Shown here piece by piece: positions 1 to 8,604 of a stretch of DNA of 38,332 nucleotides. The stretch lies in the NCBI GenBank assembly GCA_043769275.1, contig JAYVJM010000061.1, forward strand, positions 1 to 38,332. Reading direction: 5' to 3'. The DNA is from JAYVJM01 sp043769275 (GTDB lineage Bacteria; Pseudomonadota; Gammaproteobacteria; Pseudomonadales; UBA7239). The notes under the pieces were generated by a model that saw only the letters and a list, made by a program, of their open reading frames with translations, ran no database searches and was not told the origin of the DNA. Position numbers and translations under genes: made by a program. Every line of letters begins with the position of its first letter. Within the stretch, counting starts at the first letter, position 1.

Positions 1-96
1 TGCCTTGATATGAAGAACATCGGAAAGCCGTGTGCGGGAAAACCGCAAGCACGGTTTGATGAGGGAGGGCAGGTGTGAGCCTGTTCTCTACTCTAC
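1..96 (+). mobile_element. 3' end of a group II intron (domains V and VI), 5' part outside the window
   Basis: Domain V can be folded at about 25-57. The outer stem 25-32 pairs with 50-57 and contains the AGC triad at 26-28. A two-base bulge (AG, 48-49) follows, then the inner stem 33-37/43-47 closed by a GAAAA loop. Domain VI follows at about 61-93. Bases 61-73 pair with 80-93 (with G-T pairs), leaving a single unpaired A at 90. That A is seven bases from the proposed 3' end at 96 (…CTAC), the standard distance for the lariat branch point. The bases after 96 continue in frame into mazG. The reverse transcriptase and 5' domains would lie upstream of the window. The fold is seen in the sequence; the intron identity follows from the known domain V/VI layout. 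Confidence 0.85.
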
Positions 97-613
97 TCCG
101 CATGTTTTTGTAGACAGCGGCAGCGAAAAACCTGATGCCGAAGAAATAGCCGTTGCTTGGGAAATACGTAAACAGCAAGAGCGCACAGAAAAAGGCGTGG
201 AGAGTTTGTTGGGCGATATCCCGCTGGCTCTGCCAGCATTGCAGCGCGCACATAAAATCCAATCGCGTATGAGCCGCATTGGTTTTGACTGGGATCATGC
301 CGCTGATGTATTGACGCAATTGCGTGATGAAATTGACGAGCTAGAAGAAGCCATGCAGCAACAAAATGCCAGCGCTTGTGCGGATGAGTTGGGCGACGTG
401 TTATTTAGCTGCGTGAATCTTGCTCGTCATTTAAGACTCGATGCAGAGGTTTGCTTGCGAGCAGGAAACAATAAAGTTTCCGGTCGTATCGCATGGATGG
501 AAGCCGACGTTTCCGCTAAAGGGCAATCATTGGCAGGAAATTCTTTGTTGGAATTAGACGTGTTGTGGCAAGCCGCAAAAGCTGCGCTACAGCTCAACGG
601 AAACAGTGCTTGA
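97..613 (+). CDS. mazG: MazG nucleoside triphosphate pyrophosphohydrolase, 3' exon (C-terminal part)
   Basis: This is the C-terminal two thirds of a MazG-type NTP pyrophosphohydrolase, which hydrolyses (d)NTPs to monophosphates and pyrophosphate. The reading frame picks up at PHVFVDSGSE, matching the RHPHVF segment that links the two MazG domains in the E. coli protein. The second domain follows with the paired metal-binding motif: DEIDELEEAM, then DELGDVLF, then the VNLARHL helix. The missing first domain and start codon must lie on the other side of the group II intron that ends at 96. Base 97 would be the third base of the preceding histidine codon, so correct splicing would restore the frame. 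A GTG at 32 could open a reading frame through the intron end, but that is not a believable start. Without splicing the gene is split. Confidence 0.85.
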
Positions 614-729
614 TTATATAGATACGCATTGTTTTTAAGTTGGCGAGGGTTTACACGCTTGAGCGATTTGGGCGGGCTGTGTAAGGTGGCGGTCTGAATT
701 GATTGTGCATTTTGATGGGAGTGGGAATT

Positions 730-1368
730 GTGAAAGTCATACTGCTGGGTGCGCCCGGCGCGGGTAAAGGCACACAGGCTAAAATTATCATGGAGAAATT
801 TGGCATCCCACAAATTTCCACTGGCGATATGCTGCGCGCAGCGGTTGCGGCAGGTTCGCCATTAGGCTCGCAAGTAAAAGACATCATGGCGGCCGGCGGT
901 TTAGTGCCGGACGATTTAGTCATTGCGCTAGTAAAAGAACGCATCATGCAGCCAGATTGCAAAAATGGTTTTTTGTTTGATGGTTTCCCACGCACAATTC
1001 CTCAAGCAGACGCTTTGTTGCGTGAAAATGTACTCATTGATCGTGTTGTGGAAATTGATGTTCCAGATGCCGATATTATTATGCGGCTGAGTGGCCGTTG
1101 GGTGCATAAAGCATCGGGTCGTGTGTACCACGTCAAACATCAGCCACCTCAAAAAGCAGGCTTTGATGATGTCACTGGCGAAGCGTTGATTCAGCGACCA
1201 GACGACAAAGAGGAAACTGTACGGAAGCGCTTGCAGGTCTATCACGAACAAACAGAGCCGCTAGTGGAGTTTTACCGCACGCGAGGCGGTGACAGCTTGT
1301 ATCGCAAAGTGGCGGGTGTTGGCTCTGTTGCGGATATCAGCGCAAAAGTATTTGCTGCTTTGGCATGA
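730..1368 (+). CDS. adk: Adenylate kinase
   Basis: Converts AMP + ATP to 2 ADP in the cytoplasm. At 212 aa it is close to the E. coli length of 214. The P-loop GAPGAGKGTQ sits at residues 7-16. It is followed by the AMP-binding ISTGDMLRAAV, the DGFPRT signature, and a LID segment with SGRVYH and DDKEETVRKRL. The GTG at 730 is preferred because GGGAG at 717-721 is 8 bases upstream and the protein then starts VKVILLGAPG like its homologs. In-frame ATGs at 703 and 715 would add a non-conserved tail. hemH follows 91 bases later, as it does in E. coli. Confidence 0.97.
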   Translation: MKVILLGAPGAGKGTQAKIIMEKFGIPQISTGDMLRAAVAAGSPLGSQVKDIMAAGGLVPDDLVIALVKERIMQPDCKNGFLFDGFPRTIPQADALLRENVLIDRVVEIDVPDADIIMRLSGRWVHKASGRVYHVKHQPPQKAGFDDVTGEALIQRPDDKEETVRKRLQVYHEQTEPLVEFYRTRGGDSLYRKVAGVGSVADISAKVFAALA

Positions 1369-1459
1369 TTTTTTGTGATCCAAATGCGTGTCTGGCACAA
1401 GGCACCTGATAGCCGTGTGTTTTTATAGCGTGACGCAAACTGACTTGGGTACTTGATAC

Positions 1460-2458
1460 ATGCAAAAAAAACATGAGAAAAAACGAGCAGTGATACTCGT
1501 TAATTTAGGTTCCCCTGCCGCGCCAGAATCGCCAGCGATTAAAAAATTTCTGTCGCAATTTCTATCCGATCGCAGAGTGGTAGAGCTTCCCGCGCTCTTA
1601 TGGAGGCCGTTGTTGCGCGCAGTGATATTACCTCTGCGTGTTAAGCGACTGGTGCATTCTTATCGCAAAATATGGACCGAAGATGGGTCGCCATTAACCG
1701 CCATGACGCTGCGACAAACCCGCTTATTGCAAGCAACCTTAAGGGCTGATTTCCCACAACTACACGTGCAGCACGCGATGACATACGGCACGCCTGCCAT
1801 TGCGGATGTCATTAAAAATATGCGCGCACAAGGCATTGAAGATATTGCGCTCATTCCCCTGTATCCACAGTATTCTGGCACAAGCACTGGGGCTGTTTAC
1901 GATCAATTAGCTGCATTGATTCAGCGCAGCCGATTTGTGCCAGATGTCCGCGTATTGCGCCAATATTATGAGCGTGAGGATTATATTGCCGCGCTGGCAC
2001 AGTCAGTGTCTGAGCACTGGGCGCTGCATGGACGCGGAGAAAAGCTTCTGTTTTCTTTTCACGGTATTCCGCAGTTTTGCGTGGATAAAGGCGATCCTTA
2101 TTTCGCGCAATGCCAGCAAACGGCGCAAGCGGTTGCCACTTCACTGTCTTTAAGTTCGGCACAGTGGGGCGTGTGTTTTCAGTCGCGTTTTGGGCGCGCA
2201 ACATGGTTGCAGCCGTATACGGACTCTGTGTTACAGCAGTTGCCAAGTGCAGGCGTTCGTAGCGTGGATCTGTTATGCCCTTCATTTGCGGCAGATTGTT
2301 TGGAAACCTTGGAAGAAATTGAAATTGGCAGTCGTGCCATTTTTTTAGCAGCGGGTGGAGAACGGTTTTCTCGCATTGCGTGCCTCAATGACCATCCTCG
2401 GCATATCGAGATGCTTGCCAATATTGTGCAAGAATTTTTTTGTGCGTCGCCTCGTTAA
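1460..2458 (+). CDS. hemH: Ferrochelatase
   Basis: Inserts Fe2+ into protoporphyrin IX, the last step of heme synthesis, at the inner face of the membrane. The 332-aa protein carries the N-terminal VILVNLGSP motif. It also has LFSFHGIP with the catalytic histidine at residue 201, FQSRFGRATWLQPYT, and the acidic CLETLEEI motif around residues 280-287. All are hallmarks of the family. The first about 8 residues (MQKKHEKK) are a short basic extension, and no good ribosome binding site precedes the ATG, so the exact start is uncertain. Another heme gene, hemJ, lies at 30609-31043. Confidence 0.96.
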   Translation: MQKKHEKKRAVILVNLGSPAAPESPAIKKFLSQFLSDRRVVELPALLWRPLLRAVILPLRVKRLVHSYRKIWTEDGSPLTAMTLRQTRLLQATLRADFPQLHVQHAMTYGTPAIADVIKNMRAQGIEDIALIPLYPQYSGTSTGAVYDQLAALIQRSRFVPDVRVLRQYYEREDYIAALAQSVSEHWALHGRGEKLLFSFHGIPQFCVDKGDPYFAQCQQTAQAVATSLSLSSAQWGVCFQSRFGRATWLQPYTDSVLQQLPSAGVRSVDLLCPSFAADCLETLEEIEIGSRAIFLAAGGERFSRIACLNDHPRHIEMLANIVQEFFCASPR

Positions 2459-2794
2459 ACAAGGAATTACGCATCGCAGTAAAGGTTTGCTTTGAAAAAA
2501 TGCTCGCTTAATTTTGTTGTGCCGTGCGTGTTACCAGTGACGCTATTTTTGCGGGAGAAGCGCATTTCTTATTGGATGTTTATTTTTTTACAGCGTGTTA
2601 TGGACAAAAACAACTACAAAACTATAAAAAAATGATAGTTTTCCATGAAAAAATAGCTTTGTTGATGTAATGGTCTACTTTTTAAAATAGTATTTCCGAT
2701 GCTTCGTATGGCTGTTGTTGCGTACTCGGCGGTATCTAGCTGTATTTATGTTGTATTCGACTATGAAATCATCTCACCATCAGGAGAATTGAAA
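2459..2794. other. Gene-free stretch between hemH and the H1-like gene
   Basis: This 336-base AT-rich gap holds no convincing reading frame. It contains one perfect 8-bp inverted repeat, AAAACTAT at 2618-2625 and ATAGTTTT at 2635-2642, separated by an A-rich 9-base loop. It could be a protein-binding site or a weak hairpin. Promoter-like sequence for the downstream gene is possible (TTGATG at 2662, TAAAAT at 2683, spacer 15), but the match is poor. A reading frame can be extended back to an ATG at 2699, but the ribosome binding site favours the start at 2795. Confidence 0.5.
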
Positions 2795-3460
2795 ATGGCA
2801 AGAGACCCTCGGAATGCCTCTGCTGAAAGCGCGGCTCGCAAGATGCTGGTAAAGAAAGTGGCTAAAAAAACGTCGCCACCATTGAAAAAGAAATCACCTT
2901 CAGCAACAGGAAAGCTAGATACACTTCTTGCATCGGCACAGAAAGAGTTGGCGGCTGGCGCAAAGGCCTCAGCCGCTGCACACAAGGCAGCAGGCGCGGC
3001 AAAGAAGAAAGCGTCTAAATCCCGTAAGGCAGCAGATGTACAAAAAGCCGCCAAAGCAGATGCTCTTGCAGTGCGTTCATCTGAGAAAGTTAAAGCTGCA
3101 CGCGAGAGTGTGGCCAGCCTGCGCGTGAAACTAGCGGCAGCTAAATCTACAGCAGCAATACAGGCTATTGCTACCAAAGCCAAGGCAAAAGTAGCTGCTT
3201 TGACCGCGAGCCTTTCTGCTAAAGCAGAAAAGGATTTGGAAAAGGCCAAAGCATCCTTTGCGCGAGCATGGATGAAGAAACGTGTTGCGGCCAATCAAAA
3301 ACGCGTTAAAGCGGCAGCTACAAAAATTCATGCAAGTGCCAAGTTGTTGGCGAAGAAGGCTGCCGCTAAGGCAGCGGCTAAACCAAAGAAAAAACCTGCT
3401 GCGCGTAAACAGTCAGCGGCAGCCGCAAAAAGAAAATCAGTGCAAAAAAAGCCGAAGTAG
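2795..3460 (+). CDS. Lysine/alanine-rich histone H1-like (AlgP-type) DNA-binding protein
   Basis: A 221-aa, very basic, low-complexity protein built almost entirely of Lys and Ala, with some Ser, Arg and Glu. The N-terminal 25 residues are mixed. A long helical, partly coiled-coil-like body follows (residues about 45-170, many KAxxA spacings). The tail is KPKKKPAARK-type from about residue 185. It resembles the AlgP/AlgR3 and PhaF-type tails of pseudomonads and histone H1 C-terminal tails, which bind DNA non-specifically. Composition bias makes the exact orthology unsafe. ATG 2795 is chosen because AGGAG at 2782-2786 lies 8 bases upstream. A strong terminator follows about 80 bases downstream, so it is probably a single-gene transcription unit. 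A role in nucleoid structure is inferred from composition only. Confidence 0.8.
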   Translation: MARDPRNASAESAARKMLVKKVAKKTSPPLKKKSPSATGKLDTLLASAQKELAAGAKASAAAHKAAGAAKKKASKSRKAADVQKAAKADALAVRSSEKVKAARESVASLRVKLAAAKSTAAIQAIATKAKAKVAALTASLSAKAEKDLEKAKASFARAWMKKRVAANQKRVKAAATKIHASAKLLAKKAAAKAAAKPKKKPAARKQSAAAAKRKSVQKKPK

Positions 3461-3540
3461 TTTATTTCCCCTTTAAACCGCGCAGGGAATAGTTTGAGGA
3501 GCATGTGCTATTAAGACATTTCCTTTGCGGCGGCTTAACT

Positions 3541-3571
3541 AAAGCCCACGGTGACCCGTGGGCTTTGTTTT
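3541..3571 (+). terminator. Rho-independent terminator after the H1-like gene
   Basis: A perfect 11-bp stem (AAAGCCCACGG at 3541-3551, CCGTGGGCTTT at 3556-3566) with a TGAC loop is followed by GTTTT. It sits between the H1-like gene and tsaB. Any tsaB start upstream of it, such as the ATG-like frame opening at 3551, is therefore unlikely. Confidence 0.9.
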
Positions 3572-3589
3572 GAATGTTGTAATCCTTCT

Positions 3590-4318
3590 ATGATAAATAA
3601 TATTCTCGCTCTGGAAACATCGCAGGCGCAATGCTCGGTAGCTCTTTGCGTAGGGGGAGTTGTCTCTTCACGCGTGGAGAACGTTTCCTCCCAGCGCTCC
3701 CGTCATGTTTTAAGCATGATAGACGGCGTGATGCGTGATCTGGCGTTTTCTCCAACACACTTGGATGCGCTGACATGGAGCGCAGGGCCTGGCTCCTTTA
3801 CGGGGTTGCGTGTAGGTGCCAGTGTGTGTCAGGCACTGGCGTATGTTTGGCAATTGCCAATTATTCCGTTGTCGTCGTTATTGATCTGTGCGCAGACGGC
3901 TGTCATGCGTAGTAAATGCTGCGATGTTCAGCACATTGCTGTTGCGTTAGATGCGCGCATGGGGGGCGTGTACTGGGCCAGCTTTGTCTGGCGAGACGGT
4001 AGATTAGCCCGCATCGACAACGATCAATTATTATCGGCGAAAAGTGATGTCATTCGCGCACGCTTATGTCCACAACACTCTTGGATTGGTGTCGGTGATG
4101 CCTGGGAATTGCCTGCATTGCAGGCGGTTCGCGACGACGTGCAGATATGCAGTATGGGCGTGGCGGGGGACGATGTATTGTCGGTAACGACATTGCCGCT
4201 GTTAGCGCGGCAGCAACTCGTATCCACATGGGTCTTTAACCCAGTTGAATGTGTTCCGCTTTATGTTAGCGATGCAACACAATGGAAAAAGCGCCAGCGC
4301 CTTTTTAATTTGTCATAA
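3590..4318 (+). CDS. tsaB: tRNA threonylcarbamoyladenosine biosynthesis protein TsaB
   Basis: TsaB is the inactive-kinase-fold partner of TsaD. With TsaD and TsaE it transfers the threonylcarbamoyl group to A37 of ANN-decoding tRNAs. The 242-aa product has the typical N-terminal ILALETSQAQCSVAL, the RSRHVLSMID helix, and the family-specific WSAGPGSFTGLRVGAS stretch near residues 64-79. ATG 3590 puts this N-terminus where other TsaB proteins have it and clears the terminator at 3541-3571. No strong Shine-Dalgarno is visible. It ends convergently 56 bases from mrcA; TGCAT…ATGCA in that gap is only a weak hairpin. Confidence 0.93.
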   Translation: MINNILALETSQAQCSVALCVGGVVSSRVENVSSQRSRHVLSMIDGVMRDLAFSPTHLDALTWSAGPGSFTGLRVGASVCQALAYVWQLPIIPLSSLLICAQTAVMRSKCCDVQHIAVALDARMGGVYWASFVWRDGRLARIDNDQLLSAKSDVIRARLCPQHSWIGVGDAWELPALQAVRDDVQICSMGVAGDDVLSVTTLPLLARQQLVSTWVFNPVECVPLYVSDATQWKKRQRLFNLS

Positions 4319-4374
4319 ACATAACGCTTGTTGACTGTGCATGAATAAATGCATTGCGCAGCAGATGATGTCTC

Positions 4375-6777
4375 TTAGAAAATATCTTCAGTTAAGGAGG
4401 GTACGGCGCTTTCTGGGAGCGGGGTACTGCTGGGGGTTGTTGTTTCGCTGTTTGGTAGACTGTTGTGCGGCATTTTTTCGGAGTGAAAAATTTCAAAAAT
4501 GGCGTTGTCGTCATTGGGCGATGCACGTAAACCTGTTTTTGGATTGATACGAATGGTCACAAGGCCAGGTGGCATAGGGCGCTCAATCACGGGAGTGTCT
4601 TGCAATGCTGTGCGCATAAAGTCCATCCATATCGGCAATGCTACGGTGCCGCCATATTCGCGCTTGCCCAGTGGCGTGTTGTCATCAAATCCTACCCATG
4701 CTGTTGCTGAGACAGTAGGATTGAATCCCGAAAACCACACGTCAGTTGGCCCGTTATTTGTGCCGGTCTTTCCTGCGATATCTGGGCGCTTTAGCGCCAG
4801 AGCTGGCCGCCCTGTGCCTTTGCGTACCACATCTTTCAGAATATCTGTAATGATGTAGTCGGTTTGTTCGTCAACTACACGCGGTGCTCGCTCCGTGTCT
4901 GGTGTTTCTATTGGACAGTCGTTGCAGGCCATGAGCGGCGGGTGCTGATAGGCGATTTTCCCCTGAGAATCTTCTATCCGATCTACCCAAAAGGCATCAA
5001 CTTTGTAACCGCCATTGGCAAGAATGGCGAAGGCATTGGCTATCGCCATGGGGGGAAGCGCATGCGAACCCAGCGCGAGAGATAAGTTAGGCTCCATTTT
5101 GCTGGTGTCGAAACCAAAACGCGCCAAGCTGGCAATAGTTGAGCGTACGCGTAAATCTTGCAGAATGCGGATAGACACCATATTACGCGACTGGTAGAGC
5201 GCTTGACGAAGGCGGATGGGGCCTAGGTACTTGTCGTCCGAGTTTGCTGGCCGCCACGGCTCTGCCATTCCCGCCTCGTGGAACACAAGCGGCGCATCGT
5301 TAATCAGCGTGGCTGCAGTGTATCCCTTCTCAAGTGCACGTGTGTAGATGAAAGGCTTAAAACTGGAGCCGGGTTGGCGCAGCGCTTGCGTAACTCGGTT
5401 GAACTTGCTGTAGTTGAAGTCGCTACCGCCAGCTAGCGCGATCAGTGCGCCAGTGTCTGGCGTGAGTGCGACCAGTGCTGCCTGTACGCGAGGAATTTGA
5501 CTAATGTTTGCGCTACCGTCTTCTTTTATCTGTAAGCGAATGATGTCGCCCGCTTTGAAAACCGTCGAAAAGCCGCTGGGAGCTTCACCGATGTAGTTTT
5601 CATTTTTATAAGGGCGCAAGCTTTTTGCAACAGCGTCATTCCATATCAGGTCTACTGCTTTGCCATTTGGCAATAGTGCTTTGAGCGTTTGTTTGTTTGC
5701 GCTTACGACAATGGCTGGGTCGAGGTCGCCAATTTTGCGTTTGTCGATTAATAGCGCACGCCATTCATCACGGTTTGCGCTTTGCTCGGGTGGGTCTAGG
5801 TGCGCTTCAACACCCCGAAAGCCATGATTCTGTGCATATCGTGTTACGCCATCCCACACGGCTTTTTGTGCAGCCAGTTGCAGGCGGCTATCAATGGTGG
5901 TGTATACGTTATAGCCATCTATGTAGGCAGAAGGCCCGAATTTGTCCACTGCAAATTGACGACCCATTTCGGCAACAAAGGGCGCATCAATATCAACCTG
6001 TAATCCGTGATAGCGTGCGGTAACAGGCTCCGCTAATGCCGCGTCATGCTGGATTTTGGTTATATAACCCAATTGCAGCATCCGTCCAATAATCCAATTG
6101 CGGCGCTCAAGTGCGCGAGATGGATTGGCGATGGGGTTAAATTTTGATGGGGCTTTTGGCAAGCCGGCCAGCATTGCCCACTCTGCGATGCTTAACTCGT
6201 GCAGTGCTTTCCCATAGTAAATAAACGCGGCTGCTTGCACGCCATAAGCGTGGTTGCCGAGATAAATTTTGTTGCTGTAAAGCTCAAAGATTTGTTGCTT
6301 AGATAGGCTGCGCTCCATCTGTAGTGAAAGCAAAACTTCCTTAAATTTACGGATAAACGATTTCTCTGCGCTGAGAAAAAAGTTGCGCGCCAACTGCATG
6401 GTGATCGTGCTGCCACCTGATTGAATATGCCCTGTTGTGACGAGCTCTTTAGCTGCGCGTAACATGCCGGTAGCATCAACACCGCCGTGTGAAAAAAAAC
6501 GGTCATCTTCAGCTGCGAGTACTGCCTTAACAAAAAGTGGCGGAATGTCTGTATATGCCAGTGGTTGTCGTCTTGTTTCCCCGAATTCGCCGATGAGCTT
6601 CATGTCCGCGGAGTATACGCGCAGCGGCGTTTGCAGCCTCATGTCGTTAATGCTTTGTATGTGCGGGAGCTGCGGGCCGATATACAGCGCTAGACCGCTG
6701 ATAATGAGTAGGCAAAAGCATAACCCGAAGCCCGCTGTAGCGATTAACATTTGCGTAACTGTAAACAAAAATCGCAT
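4375..6777 (-). CDS. mrcA: Penicillin-binding protein 1A (bifunctional glycosyltransferase/transpeptidase)
   Basis: A class A PBP that polymerises lipid II and crosslinks peptidoglycan in the periplasm while anchored in the inner membrane. It is 800 aa, within the family range. The N-terminal membrane segment spans about residues 8-32. The GT51 domain contains EDDRFFSHGGVD (catalytic E90), GGSTITMQLARN and ELYSNKIYLG. An OB-like insert follows. The transpeptidase domain has SSFKPF with nucleophile S471 (SxxK), SRNM (SxN) and KTGTNN (K670). The ATG at 6777 has AAAGGGA a few bases upstream. It is divergent from pilM, the classic ponA-pilM arrangement of pseudomonads. All catalytic motifs are intact. 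Confidence 0.97.
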   Translation of the reverse strand: MRFLFTVTQMLIATAGFGLCFCLLIISGLALYIGPQLPHIQSINDMRLQTPLRVYSADMKLIGEFGETRRQPLAYTDIPPLFVKAVLAAEDDRFFSHGGVDATGMLRAAKELVTTGHIQSGGSTITMQLARNFFLSAEKSFIRKFKEVLLSLQMERSLSKQQIFELYSNKIYLGNHAYGVQAAAFIYYGKALHELSIAEWAMLAGLPKAPSKFNPIANPSRALERRNWIIGRMLQLGYITKIQHDAALAEPVTARYHGLQVDIDAPFVAEMGRQFAVDKFGPSAYIDGYNVYTTIDSRLQLAAQKAVWDGVTRYAQNHGFRGVEAHLDPPEQSANRDEWRALLIDKRKIGDLDPAIVVSANKQTLKALLPNGKAVDLIWNDAVAKSLRPYKNENYIGEAPSGFSTVFKAGDIIRLQIKEDGSANISQIPRVQAALVALTPDTGALIALAGGSDFNYSKFNRVTQALRQPGSSFKPFIYTRALEKGYTAATLINDAPLVFHEAGMAEPWRPANSDDKYLGPIRLRQALYQSRNMVSIRILQDLRVRSTIASLARFGFDTSKMEPNLSLALGSHALPPMAIANAFAILANGGYKVDAFWVDRIEDSQGKIAYQHPPLMACNDCPIETPDTERAPRVVDEQTDYIITDILKDVVRKGTGRPALALKRPDIAGKTGTNNGPTDVWFSGFNPTVSATAWVGFDDNTPLGKREYGGTVALPIWMDFMRTALQDTPVIERPMPPGLVTIRINPKTGLRASPNDDNAIFEIFHSEKMPHNSLPNSETTTPSSTPLPESAVPSLTEDIF

Positions 6778-6840
6778 TGGTTCCCTTTCTTGTCAACGGG
6801 TTGTGGTATTTCACTTTGCTGATAGCTCATTATTATAAGA

Positions 6841-6870
6841 GCAAAATAAGCAAAATAAGCAAAATAAGCA
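6841..6870 (+). repeat. Short tandem repeat (GCAAAATAA x3) between mrcA and pilM
   Basis: Three perfect head-to-tail copies of the 9-base unit GCAAAATAA (6841-6867) are followed by a partial copy (GCAT). They lie in the 193-base divergent promoter region of mrcA and pilM. A possible pilM promoter, TTGCTT at 6905 and TAAGAT at 6926 with a 15-base spacer, lies downstream of the repeat. Confidence 0.85.
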
Positions 6871-6970
6871 TAAAAGCGCGAAGCAAATATGTGCCTAGTT
6901 GCGGTTGCTTGCGGAATCTCCAAAGTAAGATACCATCAGAGTGATGTAACTCGCGGGTGCGAATAGGAAA

Positions 6971-8035
6971 ATGGCGATTTCAGGATTGTTCCAAAAAAAA
7001 AGACAGGCAGTGTTGGGTTTGGATATCAGCTCAACCTCGGTAAAGCTGCTGGAGTTAGGGCGTAACAGCTCCGGTTACCGCGTAGAGAGTTACAGTGTGC
7101 AGCCACTGCCTCCTGGCGCTGTTGTTGAAAAAAACATTGCTGATCCAGAGGCTGTAGCTGAAGCAATACGCCGTGTGGTAGAGCAATCAAGAACAAAAAT
7201 TAGGCACGCGGCAGTGGCTGTAGCGGGGTCGGCAGTTATCACAAAAGTCATTGAGATGCAGGCGGGCATTGATGACGCAGTGATGGACAACCAGATTCGA
7301 CTAGAGGCAGATCAATACATTCCCTATCCGATTGATGAGGTCTCCTTGGACTTCGAAGTGCTGGGCGCGTCGCCTAATCGCCCTGGGCAAGTAGAGGTAT
7401 TGTTGGCGGCGTGTCGCAGCGAAAATGTTGATTCGCGCAAGGTCGCACTTGAGGAAGGGGGGCTCATTGCTAGTGTGGTTGATGTGGAAGCCTATGCTAT
7501 GGAGCGCGCTTTTTCGTTGGTACTGCCTCAATTGGGCGGCGAGGATTTGGCTGTTGCGGTTATTGATATTGGGGCAACCATGACCACATTGAATGTGCTG
7601 CATGGCGGTAAAATCATCTACACCCGCGAGCAGCTTTTTGGCGGCAAACATTTGACGGAGGAAATACAGCGTCGTTACGGCTTGTCAAATGAGGAGGCGG
7701 GCTTAGCAAAAAAGCGGGGCGGGCTGCCGGATGATTATGAAGAGGAGGTTCTTCGTCCATTTAAAGACGCGGTCGTGCAACAGATAACGCGCTCACTGCA
7801 GTTCTTTTTTTCCTCCAGTGAATATAATGAGGTTGATTATATTGTATTGGCGGGCGGGGTTGCCTCAATGGAAGGCATCAGTAATGTGGTGCAGGAAAAG
7901 CTTGGCATGCCGACGACAGTGGCAAATCCTTTTGCTGATATGTCGGTGGCTTCTCGCGTTAATGCAGTCGACTTAAGCAATGATGCCCCTGCGTTAATGA
8001 TAGCTACAGGGTTGGCGATGAGGAGTTTTGACTGA
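6971..8035 (+). CDS. pilM: Type IV pilus assembly protein PilM (actin-like ATPase)
   Basis: A cytoplasmic actin/FtsA-fold protein that binds nucleotide and the N-terminal tail of PilN, linking the pilus motor to the alignment subcomplex. The 354-aa product opens with the phosphate-1-like VLGLDISSTSVKLLEL. Later it has VAVIDIGATMTTLNVL (second phosphate loop, near residues 196-211), FGGKHLTEEIQRRYG, and the adenosine loop IVLAGGVASMEGI. GGA a few bases before ATG 6971 serves as a weak ribosome binding site. It is the first gene of the pilMNOPQ operon; its stop overlaps the pilN start (ATGA). Confidence 0.97.
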   Translation: MAISGLFQKKRQAVLGLDISSTSVKLLELGRNSSGYRVESYSVQPLPPGAVVEKNIADPEAVAEAIRRVVEQSRTKIRHAAVAVAGSAVITKVIEMQAGIDDAVMDNQIRLEADQYIPYPIDEVSLDFEVLGASPNRPGQVEVLLAACRSENVDSRKVALEEGGLIASVVDVEAYAMERAFSLVLPQLGGEDLAVAVIDIGATMTTLNVLHGGKIIYTREQLFGGKHLTEEIQRRYGLSNEEAGLAKKRGGLPDDYEEEVLRPFKDAVVQQITRSLQFFFSSSEYNEVDYIVLAGGVASMEGISNVVQEKLGMPTTVANPFADMSVASRVNAVDLSNDAPALMIATGLAMRSFD

Positions 8036-8604
8036 TGGCCACCAAAATTAATCTTTTGCCATGGCGTGCTGAGCGGCGCGAGCAGCGAAAAAAAGAGTTT
8101 TTTGTTATTTTGGGTGGTTTTGTCGCTGCGGGTTTCGTTGCGTTTTTAATCTGGCTGTTCGCTATAGATGGCTTGATTGAGCATCAAGATGCGCGTAATC
8201 AAAAGCTACAGGCCGCCATTTCGGTGCTGGATAAGCAAATTGTGGAGATTGTTGCGCTTAAAAAACAGCGCGCAGAAATGCTCGATCGCATGAAGGTTAT
8301 CCAAGGTTTGCAGGGTACGCGTCCGCAAATCGTGCATGTTTTTGATGAGTTAGTGCGCAGGCTGCCTGATGGCGTTTTCTTTACCAAGGTGACCCGCAAG
8401 GGTGGCCTTATATCCATTAATGGCACTGCTGAATCTAACAGTAAGGTGTCAGCACTGATGCGTAGTCTGAGTGAGTCAGAGTGGTTTGTTGATCCTACGC
8501 TAGCTAAGGTGGTGGCAAATCCAGCGGTGGGTGAGCAGGCCACAGACTTTAACTTGACTGTTGATATCGCCACGCCCAAAAAACAGGAAGAAGGTAAAAA
8601 ATAA
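8035..8604 (+). CDS. pilN: Type IV pilus inner-membrane assembly protein PilN
   Basis: A bitopic inner-membrane protein of the PilMNOP alignment complex. Its 189 residues start with the conserved INLLPWRAERRE tail that docks in PilM (residues 4-15). A transmembrane helix follows at about 22-44 (FFVILGGFVAAGFVAFLIWL), then a coiled coil to about residue 90, then a periplasmic ferredoxin-like domain (LPDGVFFTKVTRKGG onward). The start codon overlaps the pilM stop and the stop overlaps the pilO start, indicating translational coupling. Confidence 0.96.
   Translation: MATKINLLPWRAERREQRKKEFFVILGGFVAAGFVAFLIWLFAIDGLIEHQDARNQKLQAAISVLDKQIVEIVALKKQRAEMLDRMKVIQGLQGTRPQIVHVFDELVRRLPDGVFFTKVTRKGGLISINGTAESNSKVSALMRSLSESEWFVDPTLAKVVANPAVGEQATDFNLTVDIATPKKQEEGKK

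Noticed and set aside
32..96. Reading frame from GTG 32 into mazG as a natural gene start
   Set aside because: It runs through domain V/VI of the intron and encodes residues unlike any MazG.
2761..3294. 177-codon frame on the minus strand opposite the H1-like gene
   Set aside because: It is the Ala-rich mirror of Lys/Ala codons, with no ribosome binding site or recognisable domain.
4499..4858. Plus-strand frame opposite the mrcA transpeptidase domain
   Set aside because: It is a shadow of a well supported gene with all motifs intact on the other strand.
6841..6870. CRISPR-like array
   Set aside because: The units are 9 bases, directly adjacent and without spacers, so it is a simple tandem repeat.
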